Below are positions 8,075 through 16,268 of a stretch of DNA of 64,000 nt, piece after piece (position 1 is the first letter of the stretch; each line of letters opens with the position of its first letter). A program made the translations under genes and the position numbers. The DNA comes from CAYWOS01 sp964459985 (GTDB lineage Bacteria; Bacillota; Clostridia; Christensenellales; Aristaeellaceae), in NCBI GenBank assembly GCA_964459985.1, contig CAYWOS010000002.1, positions 1 to 64,000 of the forward strand, read 5' to 3'. The notes under the pieces were generated by a model. The model saw only the letters and a program-made list of their open reading frames with translations, was not told the DNA's origin and made no database searches.

Positions 8075-9307
8075 ATGAAAAACAGGTTCTTTGTCGTCGC
8101 GCTGGCGCTCATGCTGCTGCTTTCGGCGGCGGCGCTCGCCGAGGAAGTCACCGTCACCGTCATTGACAGCGATGGCTTGACCGTGCTCAACGAAATCAAG
8201 GTTGAAAAAGGCAAGGCGCTCACCGAGGCCGATCTGGGCGTTTCCAAGGAAGGCTACACGCTGTCGGGCGTTTATGTCACGCCCGCGCTGCTCCGCGCCT
8301 ATGACGGCCGGCCGATCGACGCCGATACCTCGCTGTTCGTGGCTTGGCAGTCGACCGCCGAGGACACCCGCGCGTGGATGATCGCCGGCTCGCTGACGGG
8401 CTATCCCGAGAACAACTGGGGCCACGCCTGGCCGCAGGATGATTTCCTGCTCAAAAAGGTCGAGGGCGTGTTCAACGCCTTTGAGATCGAACTGAACCTG
8501 TACGAGGGCGACGAGTTCAAGGTCGCCGTGATCGATCAGGACTACAACTGGGGCGACAACCTCGGCTCCACCTGCCTGGCGGACCGCACCTACGTCGCGG
8601 GCGGCGAGGACGCTTTCGCGACCGGCGCGAACTGCCTCGTTCAGCAGGACGGCCTGTACAAGCTGACCTTCATGACCGACGCCGAGACGCTGGAGCTGTG
8701 CAAGCTGCATATCGAGCGCATCGGCGAGGCCGCCGCGCCCGAATTCATCTATGATCTGAAGATCCACGCCTCGTTCCTCGCGTGGGACGAAGCCAACTGC
8801 ATTCCCATGACCCGCAACGGCGAGGACTTCTGGTGGTACGCCATGATCGAGCCGACCGAAGAGGGCGAGTTCGGCGTCAAGAACTTCGGCACGACGGGCT
8901 GGTTCGCCGCCGACAACGGCAACGTTAAGGTCGCCCCGGGCAAGTACATTGTCTACATCGGCCTCAAGGACAACGTAAAGGAATTCCTCGACGTCGGCAC
9001 GCCCGCGTACTACGTCGTGGGCACCTGCGGCGCCAAGGGCTGGGGCGCGGACGCCAAGGATGAGAACGAGGCGTTCAAGCTGATCGCGCAGGAGGACGGC
9101 ACCTACGCCCTCGACGTGACCTTCACCGACGCCGACACCGATTCATGGACGGACGGCAAGGTCGCCTTCAAGGTGGTTTACGGCGCCTGCGGCCGCGTCG
9201 CCAACGAGTACTGGTACGGCGCGGAAGACGGCAGCAACATCATGGTCGCGCCGGGCGCGTACACCATTTCGTTCGATCCCGCCGCCAAGACGGTAACGGT
9301 CAAGTAA
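8075..9307 (+). CDS. Secreted multi-module protein, probable starch-binding accessory factor
   Basis: 410 residues. A signal peptide ends AAALA-EE and there is no lipobox. Residues 24-91 look like an InlB B-repeat-type beta-grasp (KVEKGKALTEADLG...FVAWQ). Three aromatic-rich beta-sandwich-like modules follow, at about 97-215 (AGSLTGYPENNWGHAW), 222-300 and 308-410 (GTCGAKGWGADAKDENEAF). The tryptophan/asparagine pattern resembles SusE/SusF-like or CBM26-like starch-binding folds, but I cannot assign a family with confidence. No catalytic motif is visible. Its place as the last gene of a starch operon suggests it holds glucan near the cell. A good ribosome site (CAGGAGGG) precedes the ATG. Confidence 0.72.
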   Translation: MKNRFFVVALALMLLLSAAALAEEVTVTVIDSDGLTVLNEIKVEKGKALTEADLGVSKEGYTLSGVYVTPALLRAYDGRPIDADTSLFVAWQSTAEDTRAWMIAGSLTGYPENNWGHAWPQDDFLLKKVEGVFNAFEIELNLYEGDEFKVAVIDQDYNWGDNLGSTCLADRTYVAGGEDAFATGANCLVQQDGLYKLTFMTDAETLELCKLHIERIGEAAAPEFIYDLKIHASFLAWDEANCIPMTRNGEDFWWYAMIEPTEEGEFGVKNFGTTGWFAADNGNVKVAPGKYIVYIGLKDNVKEFLDVGTPAYYVVGTCGAKGWGADAKDENEAFKLIAQEDGTYALDVTFTDADTDSWTDGKVAFKVVYGACGRVANEYWYGAEDGSNIMVAPGAYTISFDPAAKTVTVK

Positions 9308-9329
9308 AGCATTCCTCCGTATTGGAAGG

Positions 9330-9365
9330 GGCTGCCGCGCATGTATATCGCGCGGCAGCCTTTTG
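9330..9365 (+). terminator. Intrinsic terminator of the starch operon
   Basis: GGCTGCCGCGC (9330-9340) pairs with GCGCGGCAGCC (9350-9360), followed by TTTTG. It ends the plus-strand operon 22 bases after the last stop codon. Confidence 0.88.
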
Positions 9366-9488
9366 TACGCCGATCATAGCGGTTATCCGGCCGATTGGAA
9401 ATACCGGCCGCGCGCCGGGGGAGCGGTCGGGCGCGGCGATTCCCGTATGGCTTGCCTCATTTCGCGCAGAAAGGCAGTACAAAAACAA

Positions 9489-9513
9489 GCGCCCGCATGA
9501 TCGCGCGGGCGCC
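9489..9513. repeat. Direct repeat copy A of a GC-rich hairpin
   Basis: GCGCCCGC, an eight-base loop and GCGGGCGC, followed by CTTTG. It is repeated with one base change at 9751-9775; the two copies bracket the other hairpins of the array. Confidence 0.85.
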
Positions 9514-9646
9514 TTTGCTTGTCGACAACCCCGGTCGTTCCTCCCGGGGATGCAACGAAGGGGCGGAGCTCCTTCGTTTCTCATCCGAAACCAGCGACAT
9601 GCGCGGTGGTTTCGGAACGATTTTCCGCAGAAAATCGGTTCCTTAC

Positions 9647-9746
9647 GCGTTTTTCCGACCGCGCGGCAAAGCCGCGCAGGAAAAACGTGCAAACCGCAAA
9701 AATGAAAGCTTCATTTTTGCGGAGGGTGTCGACTTTGTCGACACCC
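9647..9746 (+). repeat. Three-hairpin intergenic element, copy 1
   Basis: Three stems in fixed spacing. Stem 1: GCGCGGC-AAA-GCCGCGC (9661-9677), extended here by outer arms GCGTTTTTCC/GGAAAAACGTGC. Then a 16-base linker containing GGAxAAACGTGCA. Stem 2: CCGCAAAAATGAA-AGC-TTCATTTTTGCGG (9694-9722). Stem 3: GGGTGTCGAC-TTT-GTCGACACCC (9724-9746). A second copy with the same spacing and loops lies at 44631-44716. Both sit between convergent genes. Confidence 0.85.
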
Positions 9747-9750
9747 TGAA

Positions 9751-9775
9751 GCGCCCGCATAATCGCGCGGGCGCC
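9751..9775. repeat. Direct repeat copy B of a GC-rich hairpin
   Basis: Second copy of the hairpin at 9489-9513 (ATAAT instead of ATGAT at the loop). It lies directly after the three-hairpin element and may act in termination of the transketolase transcript. Confidence 0.85.
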
Positions 9776-9861
9776 TGCCTGTCCGATAACGTGTTTTTGC
9801 CGGACACATCATATGCCATTGATCGGGCTGACGCCGCGAAGGGCGCTCTCCGACAGCCGGA

Positions 9862-11841
9862 TTATCGGCCGAGGAGCTTTTCCGCTTCGGCGACGACGTT
9901 GTCGACGGTGAAGCCGTACGCCTTGAACAGCACGGCGGCGGGCGCGGACGCGCCGTAATGATCCAGTCCGATCACCGCGCCGTCCAGACCGGTGAAGCGG
10001 TACCACGGCATGGTAGCGCCCGCCTCGACCGCCAGACGCTTGCGCACGGCGGCGGGCAGCACGGCTTCCCGGTATTCGTCGCTCTGGCGCAGGAACAATT
10101 CCATGCTCGGCATGGAAACGACGCGCGCGTCGATTCCCTTTTCGCGCAGGACGCTCTGCGCGCCCATGATCTGCTCCACCTCGCTGCCCGACGCCATCAA
10201 CACCATATCGGGGGTCGCCTTCTTGCTGTCGGACAGGATGTACCCGCCCTTGAGCGCGCGGCAGTCGCTCGATTCATAGAGCGGCAGCGTCTGGCGCGTG
10301 AGCACCAGACAGGTGGGCAGTCCGCTTGTCAGCGCCGTCAGCCAGCCCGCCGTCGTTTCGCGCCCGTCGGCGGGACGGAACACGATCAGATCGGGAATGG
10401 CGCGCAGCCCGGCGAGCTGCTCGATGGGCTCATGCGTCGCGCCGTCCTCGCCCACGCCGATGGAATCGTGCGTGAGGACGTAGGTGACGGGCAGCTTCAT
10501 GATGGCGCTCATGCGCATGGCGTGCTTCATGTAATCGCTGAACACGAAGAACGTGGCGCAGAACACGCGCAGGCCGCCGTGCAGCGCGATGCCGTTGGCG
10601 ATCGCCGCCATGCCGTGCTCGCGCACGCCGAAGTGGAAGTTGCGTCCCGCGCGGTTCTCGGCGCTGTAATCGCCGCCGTCCTTGATATACGTCTTGTTGG
10701 AGGGCGCGAGATCGGCGCTGCCGCCCACGAGATTGGGCATCAGTTTGGCGAGACGGTTGATCATCGCGCCGCTGGTGGCGCGCGTGGCGTCCTTGCCGCT
10801 CCACTGCCAGAGCTCGTCGCCCGCGATCACTTCGTCGGGCAGCTCGCCGCCGTTCCAGATTTCCCATTCCTCGGCCAGCTCGGGGAAGGCCTTCGTATAG
10901 GCGACGAACAGGTTTTTCCATTCGTCCTCGGCGTCGGCGCCGCGTTTGGCGATCTCGCCGCAGTGCTCGTAGACTTCCGCGAGCACGGTGAAGGGCGTTT
11001 CGGGCATCCCGAGCGCCTTCCTCGCGGCGGTCAGGTTGTCCTCGCCCAGCGGTTCGCCGTGCGCCGACGCCTTGCCCTGCTTGGCGGGGCAGCCGTAGCC
11101 GATGAAGGTCGGGCAGATGATCAGCGAGGGGCGATCGTCCTTTTTCGCTTCCTCGAGCGCCGCGATGATCTGATCGGCGTCGTTGCCGTCCTTCACGCGG
11201 AGCACCTGCCAGCCGTACGCCTCAAAGCGCATCCCGACGTTCTCGCGGAAGGCGATGTCGGTGTCGCCCTCGATGGAGATATCGTTGTCGTCGTACAAAA
11301 GCGTCAGCTTGCCGAGCTTGAGCGTGCCCGCGAGCGATGCGGCTTCGGAGGCGATGCCTTCCATCATGCAGCCGTCGCCGCAGAAGCAATAGGTGCGGTG
11401 ATCGACGAGCGGGAAGCCCGGACGGTTGAAATGCGCGGCGAGCATCGTTTCGGCAATGGCGAAGCCCACGGCGTTAGCGACGCCCTGACCCAGCGGGCCG
11501 GTCGTCGTTTCGACGCCGGCGGTGTGGCGGTATTCGGGATGCCCCGGCGTTTTGGAGCCCCACTGGCGGAACTGCTTGAGATCGTCCATGCTCAGCCCGT
11601 AGCCGAGCATGTGCAAAAGCGAGTACAGAAGCGCGCTGGCGTGCCCGCTCGAAAGCACGAAGCGGTCGCGGTTGAGCCAGTTCGGATCGGCGGGGTTGTG
11701 GCGCATGGCGTTCATCCATACGGCGTACGCCATCGGCGCCATGCCCATGGGCGCACCGGGATGGCCTGAATTGGCCTTCTGCACGGCGTCGGCGGCGAGG
11801 ATGCGGATGTTGTTGATGGTTTTCTGCATGATCTCATTCAT
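9862..11841 (-). CDS. tkt: Transketolase
   Basis: 659 residues, the usual full length. The enzyme moves two-carbon ketol units between sugar phosphates in the pentose phosphate pathway, with thiamine diphosphate. Visible motifs: SGHPGAPMGMAP near the N-terminus, the ThDP motif GDGCMMEGIASEAASLAG...LYDDNDISI, the central FGVREHGMAAIANG with the catalytic glutamate, and a C-terminal domain with DARVVSMPSMELF. The ATG at 11841 has AGGAGG nine bases upstream and overlaps the end of the phosphohexomutase gene by eight bases, so the two are translationally coupled. The gene ends at the edge of the hairpin array. Confidence 0.97.
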   Translation of the reverse strand: MNEIMQKTINNIRILAADAVQKANSGHPGAPMGMAPMAYAVWMNAMRHNPADPNWLNRDRFVLSSGHASALLYSLLHMLGYGLSMDDLKQFRQWGSKTPGHPEYRHTAGVETTTGPLGQGVANAVGFAIAETMLAAHFNRPGFPLVDHRTYCFCGDGCMMEGIASEAASLAGTLKLGKLTLLYDDNDISIEGDTDIAFRENVGMRFEAYGWQVLRVKDGNDADQIIAALEEAKKDDRPSLIICPTFIGYGCPAKQGKASAHGEPLGEDNLTAARKALGMPETPFTVLAEVYEHCGEIAKRGADAEDEWKNLFVAYTKAFPELAEEWEIWNGGELPDEVIAGDELWQWSGKDATRATSGAMINRLAKLMPNLVGGSADLAPSNKTYIKDGGDYSAENRAGRNFHFGVREHGMAAIANGIALHGGLRVFCATFFVFSDYMKHAMRMSAIMKLPVTYVLTHDSIGVGEDGATHEPIEQLAGLRAIPDLIVFRPADGRETTAGWLTALTSGLPTCLVLTRQTLPLYESSDCRALKGGYILSDSKKATPDMVLMASGSEVEQIMGAQSVLREKGIDARVVSMPSMELFLRQSDEYREAVLPAAVRKRLAVEAGATMPWYRFTGLDGAVIGLDHYGASAPAAVLFKAYGFTVDNVVAEAEKLLGR

Positions 11842-13357
11842 GGCGGGTTTCCTCCTGTGCGATATATTCTTTCAGATTTGTCAGATCGATGGCTTTCTCC
11901 GGGGCGAGCACCTTGAGAAGCGCTTTGGCCATGTCGAGCGCGCCGCCGCGTACGTCGCTTTCCAGATTGACGGGCATGACGGGATCGTGCACCGACAGAC
12001 GGAACAAAAACCAGCCGTTGTCGAGACCGCCGTCGAGATCAAAGGAGATGCGAACGCCCTCGTGATTGTCGGGCGCGATGTGCCAACCCGGCATGAAGGT
12101 GGCGTAATCCATGACGCGCGCGATGGCGTTCCTGCCCGCTTCGCGGAAATCCTCCGCCGTGATGGCGAGGCGGATTTCGGCGCTCTCGACCGGCTCGCGC
12201 AGGTCGCTGATCAGGCTGCCCAGATCGCGCCCGTCCTGCTTAAGCCGCATTGCCTCGCAAATCAATACGGTGACGAAATACATGCCGTCGTCAAGGAAAT
12301 GATTCTCGCGCAGCGCGGCGTGCCCGCTCGTTTCAATGGCGAGGGGGCAGTCGACGCCCGACTGATTGAGACGGATGGCTTCCTCGATGACATTGCGGTA
12401 GCCGCGCTTGTAGCGGTAGTGCACGCCGCCCCACTCGCCGATGAACCGCGCCAGTCCCGAGGAGGTGACCGAATCGGTCACGATGGTGACGCCCGGCGTT
12501 TTGTCCAGCAGCACGGCGGCGATCAGCGCGATCAGGCGGTTGCGGTTGATTTCGCGCCCCGTGTGATCGACGATGGCGGCGCGGTCGCAGTCGGCGTCGA
12601 AGATGACGCCGATGTCCGCGTCGTGCTTGACCACGGCGGCGCTGACCGACGCCATCGCTTCTTTGTTTTCGGGGTTCGGCACATGGTTTGGGAAGCGCCC
12701 GTCGGGATCGAGGAACTGGCTGCCCTCCGTCCACGCGCCCAGATCATTCAGCATGTCGGCATAAAAGCCGCCCGCGCCGTTGCCGGCGTCGACGACGACG
12801 TGCAGGCCGAGCAGGGGCTTGGCCACGTCGGTGGTAAGCCCCTCGCGCACGCGGCGCTTGAGCTGCTCGGCGTAGACGGGCATGAACGCCCTTTTCGCGA
12901 TTTCCCGTGGCGCGTTTTCGGCGTCGGGCGCGGTTTGCGCCAGCGCGATGATCTCGTCGAGCGCCGACGAGGACACGCCGCCCTCGCCGATGATGAACTT
13001 CAGCCCGTTGCGGTCAGAGGGATGATGGCTTGCCGTCACCATCACCGCGCCGTCGCAGGCGAAGCCCTCCGTCATTAGGCTCATGAACATTGCCGGCGTC
13101 GTCGCCAGCCCGTAGCTTTCGACCGCCGCGCCCGCCTCCGCCATGCCCTGCGCGCAGGCGGCCAGCAACTGCTCGCCCGTCAGGCGCGAATCGCGCCCGA
13201 TGGCGACGCGCGGGGCGTCGACCGCCCGCGACGTTTTCAGCCACATGACGAACGCGAAGCCGAGCGCGCGCGCGACCTCGCCCGTCAGCGCCGCGCCTTC
13301 GCCCATCGCTTTTCCCCGGATATCGGTGCCGCTTTTCAGGGTTTTAAGATTCATCAT
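11834..13357 (-). CDS. Phosphoglucomutase/phosphomannomutase family protein
   Basis: 507 residues of the alpha-D-phosphohexomutase superfamily. The active-site serine lies in TASHHPSDRNGLK (Ser110), the magnesium site is DADCDR (254-259), the sugar-binding loop is ETSGH (342-346), and a C-terminal phosphate-binding domain follows. It interconverts hexose 1- and 6-phosphates; glucose versus mannose preference cannot be read from sequence. It would link the glucose-1-phosphate made by the phosphorylase at 24221 to glycolysis, which is inference. The start ATGATG at 13357 follows GGAGGG; the gene overlaps the DUF2461 stop by 14 bases. Confidence 0.93.
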   Translation of the reverse strand: MMNLKTLKSGTDIRGKAMGEGAALTGEVARALGFAFVMWLKTSRAVDAPRVAIGRDSRLTGEQLLAACAQGMAEAGAAVESYGLATTPAMFMSLMTEGFACDGAVMVTASHHPSDRNGLKFIIGEGGVSSSALDEIIALAQTAPDAENAPREIAKRAFMPVYAEQLKRRVREGLTTDVAKPLLGLHVVVDAGNGAGGFYADMLNDLGAWTEGSQFLDPDGRFPNHVPNPENKEAMASVSAAVVKHDADIGVIFDADCDRAAIVDHTGREINRNRLIALIAAVLLDKTPGVTIVTDSVTSSGLARFIGEWGGVHYRYKRGYRNVIEEAIRLNQSGVDCPLAIETSGHAALRENHFLDDGMYFVTVLICEAMRLKQDGRDLGSLISDLREPVESAEIRLAITAEDFREAGRNAIARVMDYATFMPGWHIAPDNHEGVRISFDLDGGLDNGWFLFRLSVHDPVMPVNLESDVRGGALDMAKALLKVLAPEKAIDLTNLKEYIAQEETRHE

Positions 13358-14057
13358 GGTTACCCTCCTGATCGCCCGCCGTGTTCATTGCTTCCTCGGC
13401 GCAGCCTGTGAGCATCAGATAGATCGGTTTCATTGCCTTGAAATCGCCCGCCGCGCGCCGCGCGATATCGGGCGACAGGATCCAGCTTAATTCGGTGTGC
13501 GCCTTGGGGAAGAACAGGCTTTTTTTCAGATACAGCGACTTGAGCGCGTCGGGCACGCCGGGCGGGACGCCCATTTTTTTCCATTCGTCGCCGTCCATGA
13601 GAAAGCCTCGTTTCCGGGCGAGGGTCATCAGGCGGACGTAATCGTCGGGGCGCGCGATGATCCCGCGCCGCATGGCGTCCAGCGCGCGCCGGTTCTCGCC
13701 CCACAGCCCGACGCCCCAGCCCAGCGCCTCGGGGGATATCTCGAACCAGTAAAACGGCATGCCGTCCTTCTCGACGCCCGCCCGGCGAAAGGCGATCCAC
13801 AAATGATCGCGGTAGGGCGATTTGTCCTTGGTGAAGCGCGTGTCGCGGTTGATGCGCGAGAGGCATTTGTTCGGGCGCACCTCGAACGTCGGGTCGATGT
13901 CGAGCAGGTCGGGCGCGACCGCCTCGATAAAGGCGTAGAACGGCTCGCGCACGGCGCGGGCGTACCGCTCGCGGTTGGCGTCCATGAACGAGCGGTCGTT
14001 ATGGAAGCGGATGTCCAGGAAAAAGGGGATCAGTTCGTCGCCGAATCCGGTAAACAC
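13344..14057 (-). CDS. DUF2461 (TIGR02453) family protein
   Basis: About 237 residues from the GTG at 14057, which begins VFTGFGDELIPFFLDI. That opening, the FHNDRSFMDANRERY segment, RINRDTRFTKDKSPYRDHL and the PEALGWGVGLW motif are typical of DUF2461. Function is unknown for the family. The GTG is preferred over an upstream in-frame ATG because a GGGAGGAG ribosome site sits five bases before it and the family starts there. It is the first gene of a three-gene operon with the phosphohexomutase and transketolase. Confidence 0.88.
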   Translation of the reverse strand: MFTGFGDELIPFFLDIRFHNDRSFMDANRERYARAVREPFYAFIEAVAPDLLDIDPTFEVRPNKCLSRINRDTRFTKDKSPYRDHLWIAFRRAGVEKDGMPFYWFEISPEALGWGVGLWGENRRALDAMRRGIIARPDDYVRLMTLARKRGFLMDGDEWKKMGVPPGVPDALKSLYLKKSLFFPKAHTELSWILSPDIARRAAGDFKAMKPIYLMLTGCAEEAMNTAGDQEGNHDES

Positions 14058-14122
14058 GGATGCTCCTCCCGTTCGCCGCGCCTGTGGCCGCGCCGTTCGC
14101 GGCGCGCGGTTTCTCACACCTT

Positions 14123-14151
14123 ATTATACCGCGAAAACGCCGCCAGTTCAA
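14123..14151 (-). promoter_or_regulatory. Sigma-A promoter of the DUF2461-mutase-transketolase operon
   Basis: On the minus strand TTGAAC (14146-14151) and TATAAT (14123-14128) with a 17-base spacer, about 66 bases before the GTG start. Confidence 0.78.
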
Positions 14152-14179
14152 GCGAGCGCGATTGTTTTTGCGGCGTATT

Positions 14180-14213
14180 CGGAAAAAGAAACGGCGCGGG
14201 GGAATCCCGCGCC
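14180..14213 (-). terminator. Intrinsic terminator after the peptidoglycan-binding repeat protein gene
   Basis: On the minus strand GGCGCGGG and CCCGCGCC form a stem (14193-14213) followed by GTTTCTTTTT. It lies about 70 bases after the stop at 14284. Confidence 0.75.
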
Positions 14214-14283
14214 GCCGGCTTGCCAAACCCGCTTTCCAAGTGGATGCCTGCGGGACGGCAAGTGGAATCACATATATCCGTGG

Positions 14284-16197
14284 TTATCGGGTCGTCATCA
14301 CCAGCGCGTCGCCCTCGACGCGCGCGTCAATGCCGATTTCGTTCATCGCCCTCCCGCCGACATACATGCCGCCGTTCATGACGAAGCCGTAGGCGGAGCG
14401 ATCCTCGCCGTCCACGGTCAGCCCGAGCGAGCCGCCGACCGAGGAGACGATCACGGTATGACCGTTGATATGCCAGCCGACCAGTCCGCCGCCCATCACG
14501 GGGATCGCGCCCGTCAGCTCGGTCAGGCGCTCGAAGGCGAGATACGCGTCGCCGTCGTCGTTTTTGTACCACGGCGCCGTCGAGGACATCCCGTTCATGC
14601 TGATCGTCGCGCCGCCGGGCGACAGGACGCCACTGGGCGATGCGGACGCGGACGGCGGATCGGTGACGACAGGCGGATTGGTGACGACGGGCGGATTGGT
14701 GACGACAGGCGGATCGGTGACGGGCGGCTGCGTCGGGATGCGGCGATAGATGAACCGCGCGATGGTGGGCGAGGGAATGCCGTAGGAAGAAACGGTCACA
14801 CGAACGGAGGGGTCGCTGATCCGCGCGTAGCCGGACGGCACGAGGCTGTCGTCAGCGTACACCGTCGATTCGCACCCGACGTCGAGGTACACGGTATCGG
14901 CGAACAGCGTGTCTTCATCGTCGGTCAGGTAGTATACGTTGTAGGCGACGGGCGCGGGCGTGGGCGGCGCGGTGGGTTCCCGCGTGGGCACGGGCGTGGG
15001 CGTCGCCGTTGGCACGGGCGTGGGCGTCGCGGGCTTGACGTAGGTGAAGCGCGCCATCGAGGGCGACGCGACGCCGTCCCGCGTGACGTTGACGCGCACG
15101 GACGCCGCGCTGATGAGCGTGTAGCCCGTGGGAACCAGCGAAGGATTGGCGTTCACCGTCGATTCGCGGCCTTTGTCGAGATACACGATATCGGTGTAGA
15201 GCAGTTCCTCGTACTCGGTCAGGTAGTGGACGTAGAACGCCAGTTTCGCGGGCTCGGGCGTCGCGGTCGCCGCAGGCGTCGTGTCGCGGTAGCGGAAGGT
15301 GACCGAGGCGGGCGTCGGCGTGCCGGCGCTGTTGACATAAACGCTGACCGAGGAGGCGCTGATCAACTGATAATTCGACGGCACCAGATCGTTCTGCGCG
15401 TATACCGTGGTGGTGGCGCCGCGCGCCAGCGAGCAGGTGGTGATGTACAGGATGGAGTTGTTGTCCGCCATGTAGTAAAGCGGGATATAGACCGGCGCGG
15501 GCTGGGTGGGCGAGGGCGTCGTTTTCATCTCGTAGGTGAAGGTGACCGAGGCGGGCGTGGCGTAACTGCCGTTCAGATAAACGTAGACCGAGGCGGCGCT
15601 GACCAGCGTATAGGAGGAGGACACCAAGCTGCTGTCGGCGTAAATCGTGCCCGAGGCGTACATGGTGATCCCCGTCCGCGCGAGGATGGCGCCCGAGCGA
15701 TCGACATAATACACGGGCACGTACGCCTGACGCTGCACGAAGGGCGTGGGCGAGGGCGTGGGCTTGGGCGTGATGTCGGGCGGCGCGTAGATGACGCTGC
15801 GGCTTTCGTAAAGCATGTATTGGGTCGACTGACCGGCGACGCCGTCGTTGTTCAGCCCGTTATAGTATTGGAAGCGTTCGACGGCGCGCTTGGTTTTTTG
15901 CCCGTAGATGCCGTCGACGGTGTCGTTCAGATAGCCAAGCTCGGTCAGCCGCCTTTGCAGGCGCTTGACGTTCTCGCCGCGATCACCGACATATAAGGTT
16001 GTATACGCGATGGGCGTGGGCGAGGGCACGGCGGTTGGCGCAAGGGTGGGCGCGAGCGTCGGGACGCGCGTCGGCGCGGCCGTCACGTACGCCGTGGGCA
16101 GCGCGGAGGCGGGCGGCGGCGTCGCCTGCACCTCGCCCGAGGTGGAGGCGGACAGCAGCGCCACCATGTAAATGAGCAGCGTTTTCAGGAAATCCAT
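14284..16197 (-). CDS. Exported peptidoglycan-binding protein with four beta repeats and Pro/Thr linkers
   Basis: 637 residues. A hydrophobic N-terminus (about residues 5-17) acts as a signal or anchor, followed by a Pro/Thr/Ala-rich stretch. A PG_binding_1 domain at about 66-128 (GDRGENVKRLQRRLTELGYL...DGIYGQKTKRAVERFQ) suggests cell-wall attachment. Four related repeats of about 70 residues follow at 157-223, 235-303, 318-387 and 417-485, each with xVYYL..., ...SLVPSGYxLIS and an SVxVxV...P...RFxY end, resembling MucBP-type modules. PTPTP linkers separate them. A PPVVTN repeat leads to a C-terminal globular domain (about 530-637) of copper-amine-oxidase-like appearance. Function unknown; wall-associated adhesion or sensing is possible. 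AAGGAG precedes the ATG. Confidence 0.8.
   Translation of the reverse strand: MDFLKTLLIYMVALLSASTSGEVQATPPPASALPTAYVTAAPTRVPTLAPTLAPTAVPSPTPIAYTTLYVGDRGENVKRLQRRLTELGYLNDTVDGIYGQKTKRAVERFQYYNGLNNDGVAGQSTQYMLYESRSVIYAPPDITPKPTPSPTPFVQRQAYVPVYYVDRSGAILARTGITMYASGTIYADSSLVSSSYTLVSAASVYVYLNGSYATPASVTFTYEMKTTPSPTQPAPVYIPLYYMADNNSILYITTCSLARGATTTVYAQNDLVPSNYQLISASSVSVYVNSAGTPTPASVTFRYRDTTPAATATPEPAKLAFYVHYLTEYEELLYTDIVYLDKGRESTVNANPSLVPTGYTLISAASVRVNVTRDGVASPSMARFTYVKPATPTPVPTATPTPVPTREPTAPPTPAPVAYNVYYLTDDEDTLFADTVYLDVGCESTVYADDSLVPSGYARISDPSVRVTVSSYGIPSPTIARFIYRRIPTQPPVTDPPVVTNPPVVTNPPVVTDPPSASASPSGVLSPGGATISMNGMSSTAPWYKNDDGDAYLAFERLTELTGAIPVMGGGLVGWHINGHTVIVSSVGGSLGLTVDGEDRSAYGFVMNGGMYVGGRAMNEIGIDARVEGDALVMTTR
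14657..14728. repeat. 18-base tandem repeat coding for PPVVTN/D
   Basis: Four head-to-tail copies of an 18-base unit (GGATYGGTGACGACRGGC, the last copy diverged) inside the repeat protein gene. Being a multiple of three, it can change length without breaking the frame, so linker length may vary between strains. Confidence 0.9.
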
Positions 16198-16268
16198 GCG
16201 CTCAACTCCTTCCGTTTGACATTCATATAACGCGCGGCCGCGCGCGTTTCATCCGCGCGGCTGGAAAT

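Larger units (their letters stand above)
9366..9861. other. Gene-free region dense in stem-loops
   Basis: No credible gene lies between the starch-operon terminator and the transketolase stop. From 9489 to 9806 at least ten consecutive inverted repeats follow one another: 9489-9512, 9529-9549, 9554-9578, 9584-9616, 9618-9637, 9647-9687, 9694-9722, 9724-9746, 9751-9774 and 9780-9806. Several are perfect stems of 8-13 pairs. The first and ninth are near-identical copies of one sequence, GCGCCCGCATRATCGCGCGG plus GCGCC. One of the last two probably terminates transketolase transcription. The convergent genes on either side would both transcribe into this stretch. Confidence 0.85.

Noticed and set aside
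14657..14728. A CRISPR-like direct repeat
   Set aside because: The 18-base units are contiguous without spacers, lie in a coding frame and encode PPVVTN repeats.
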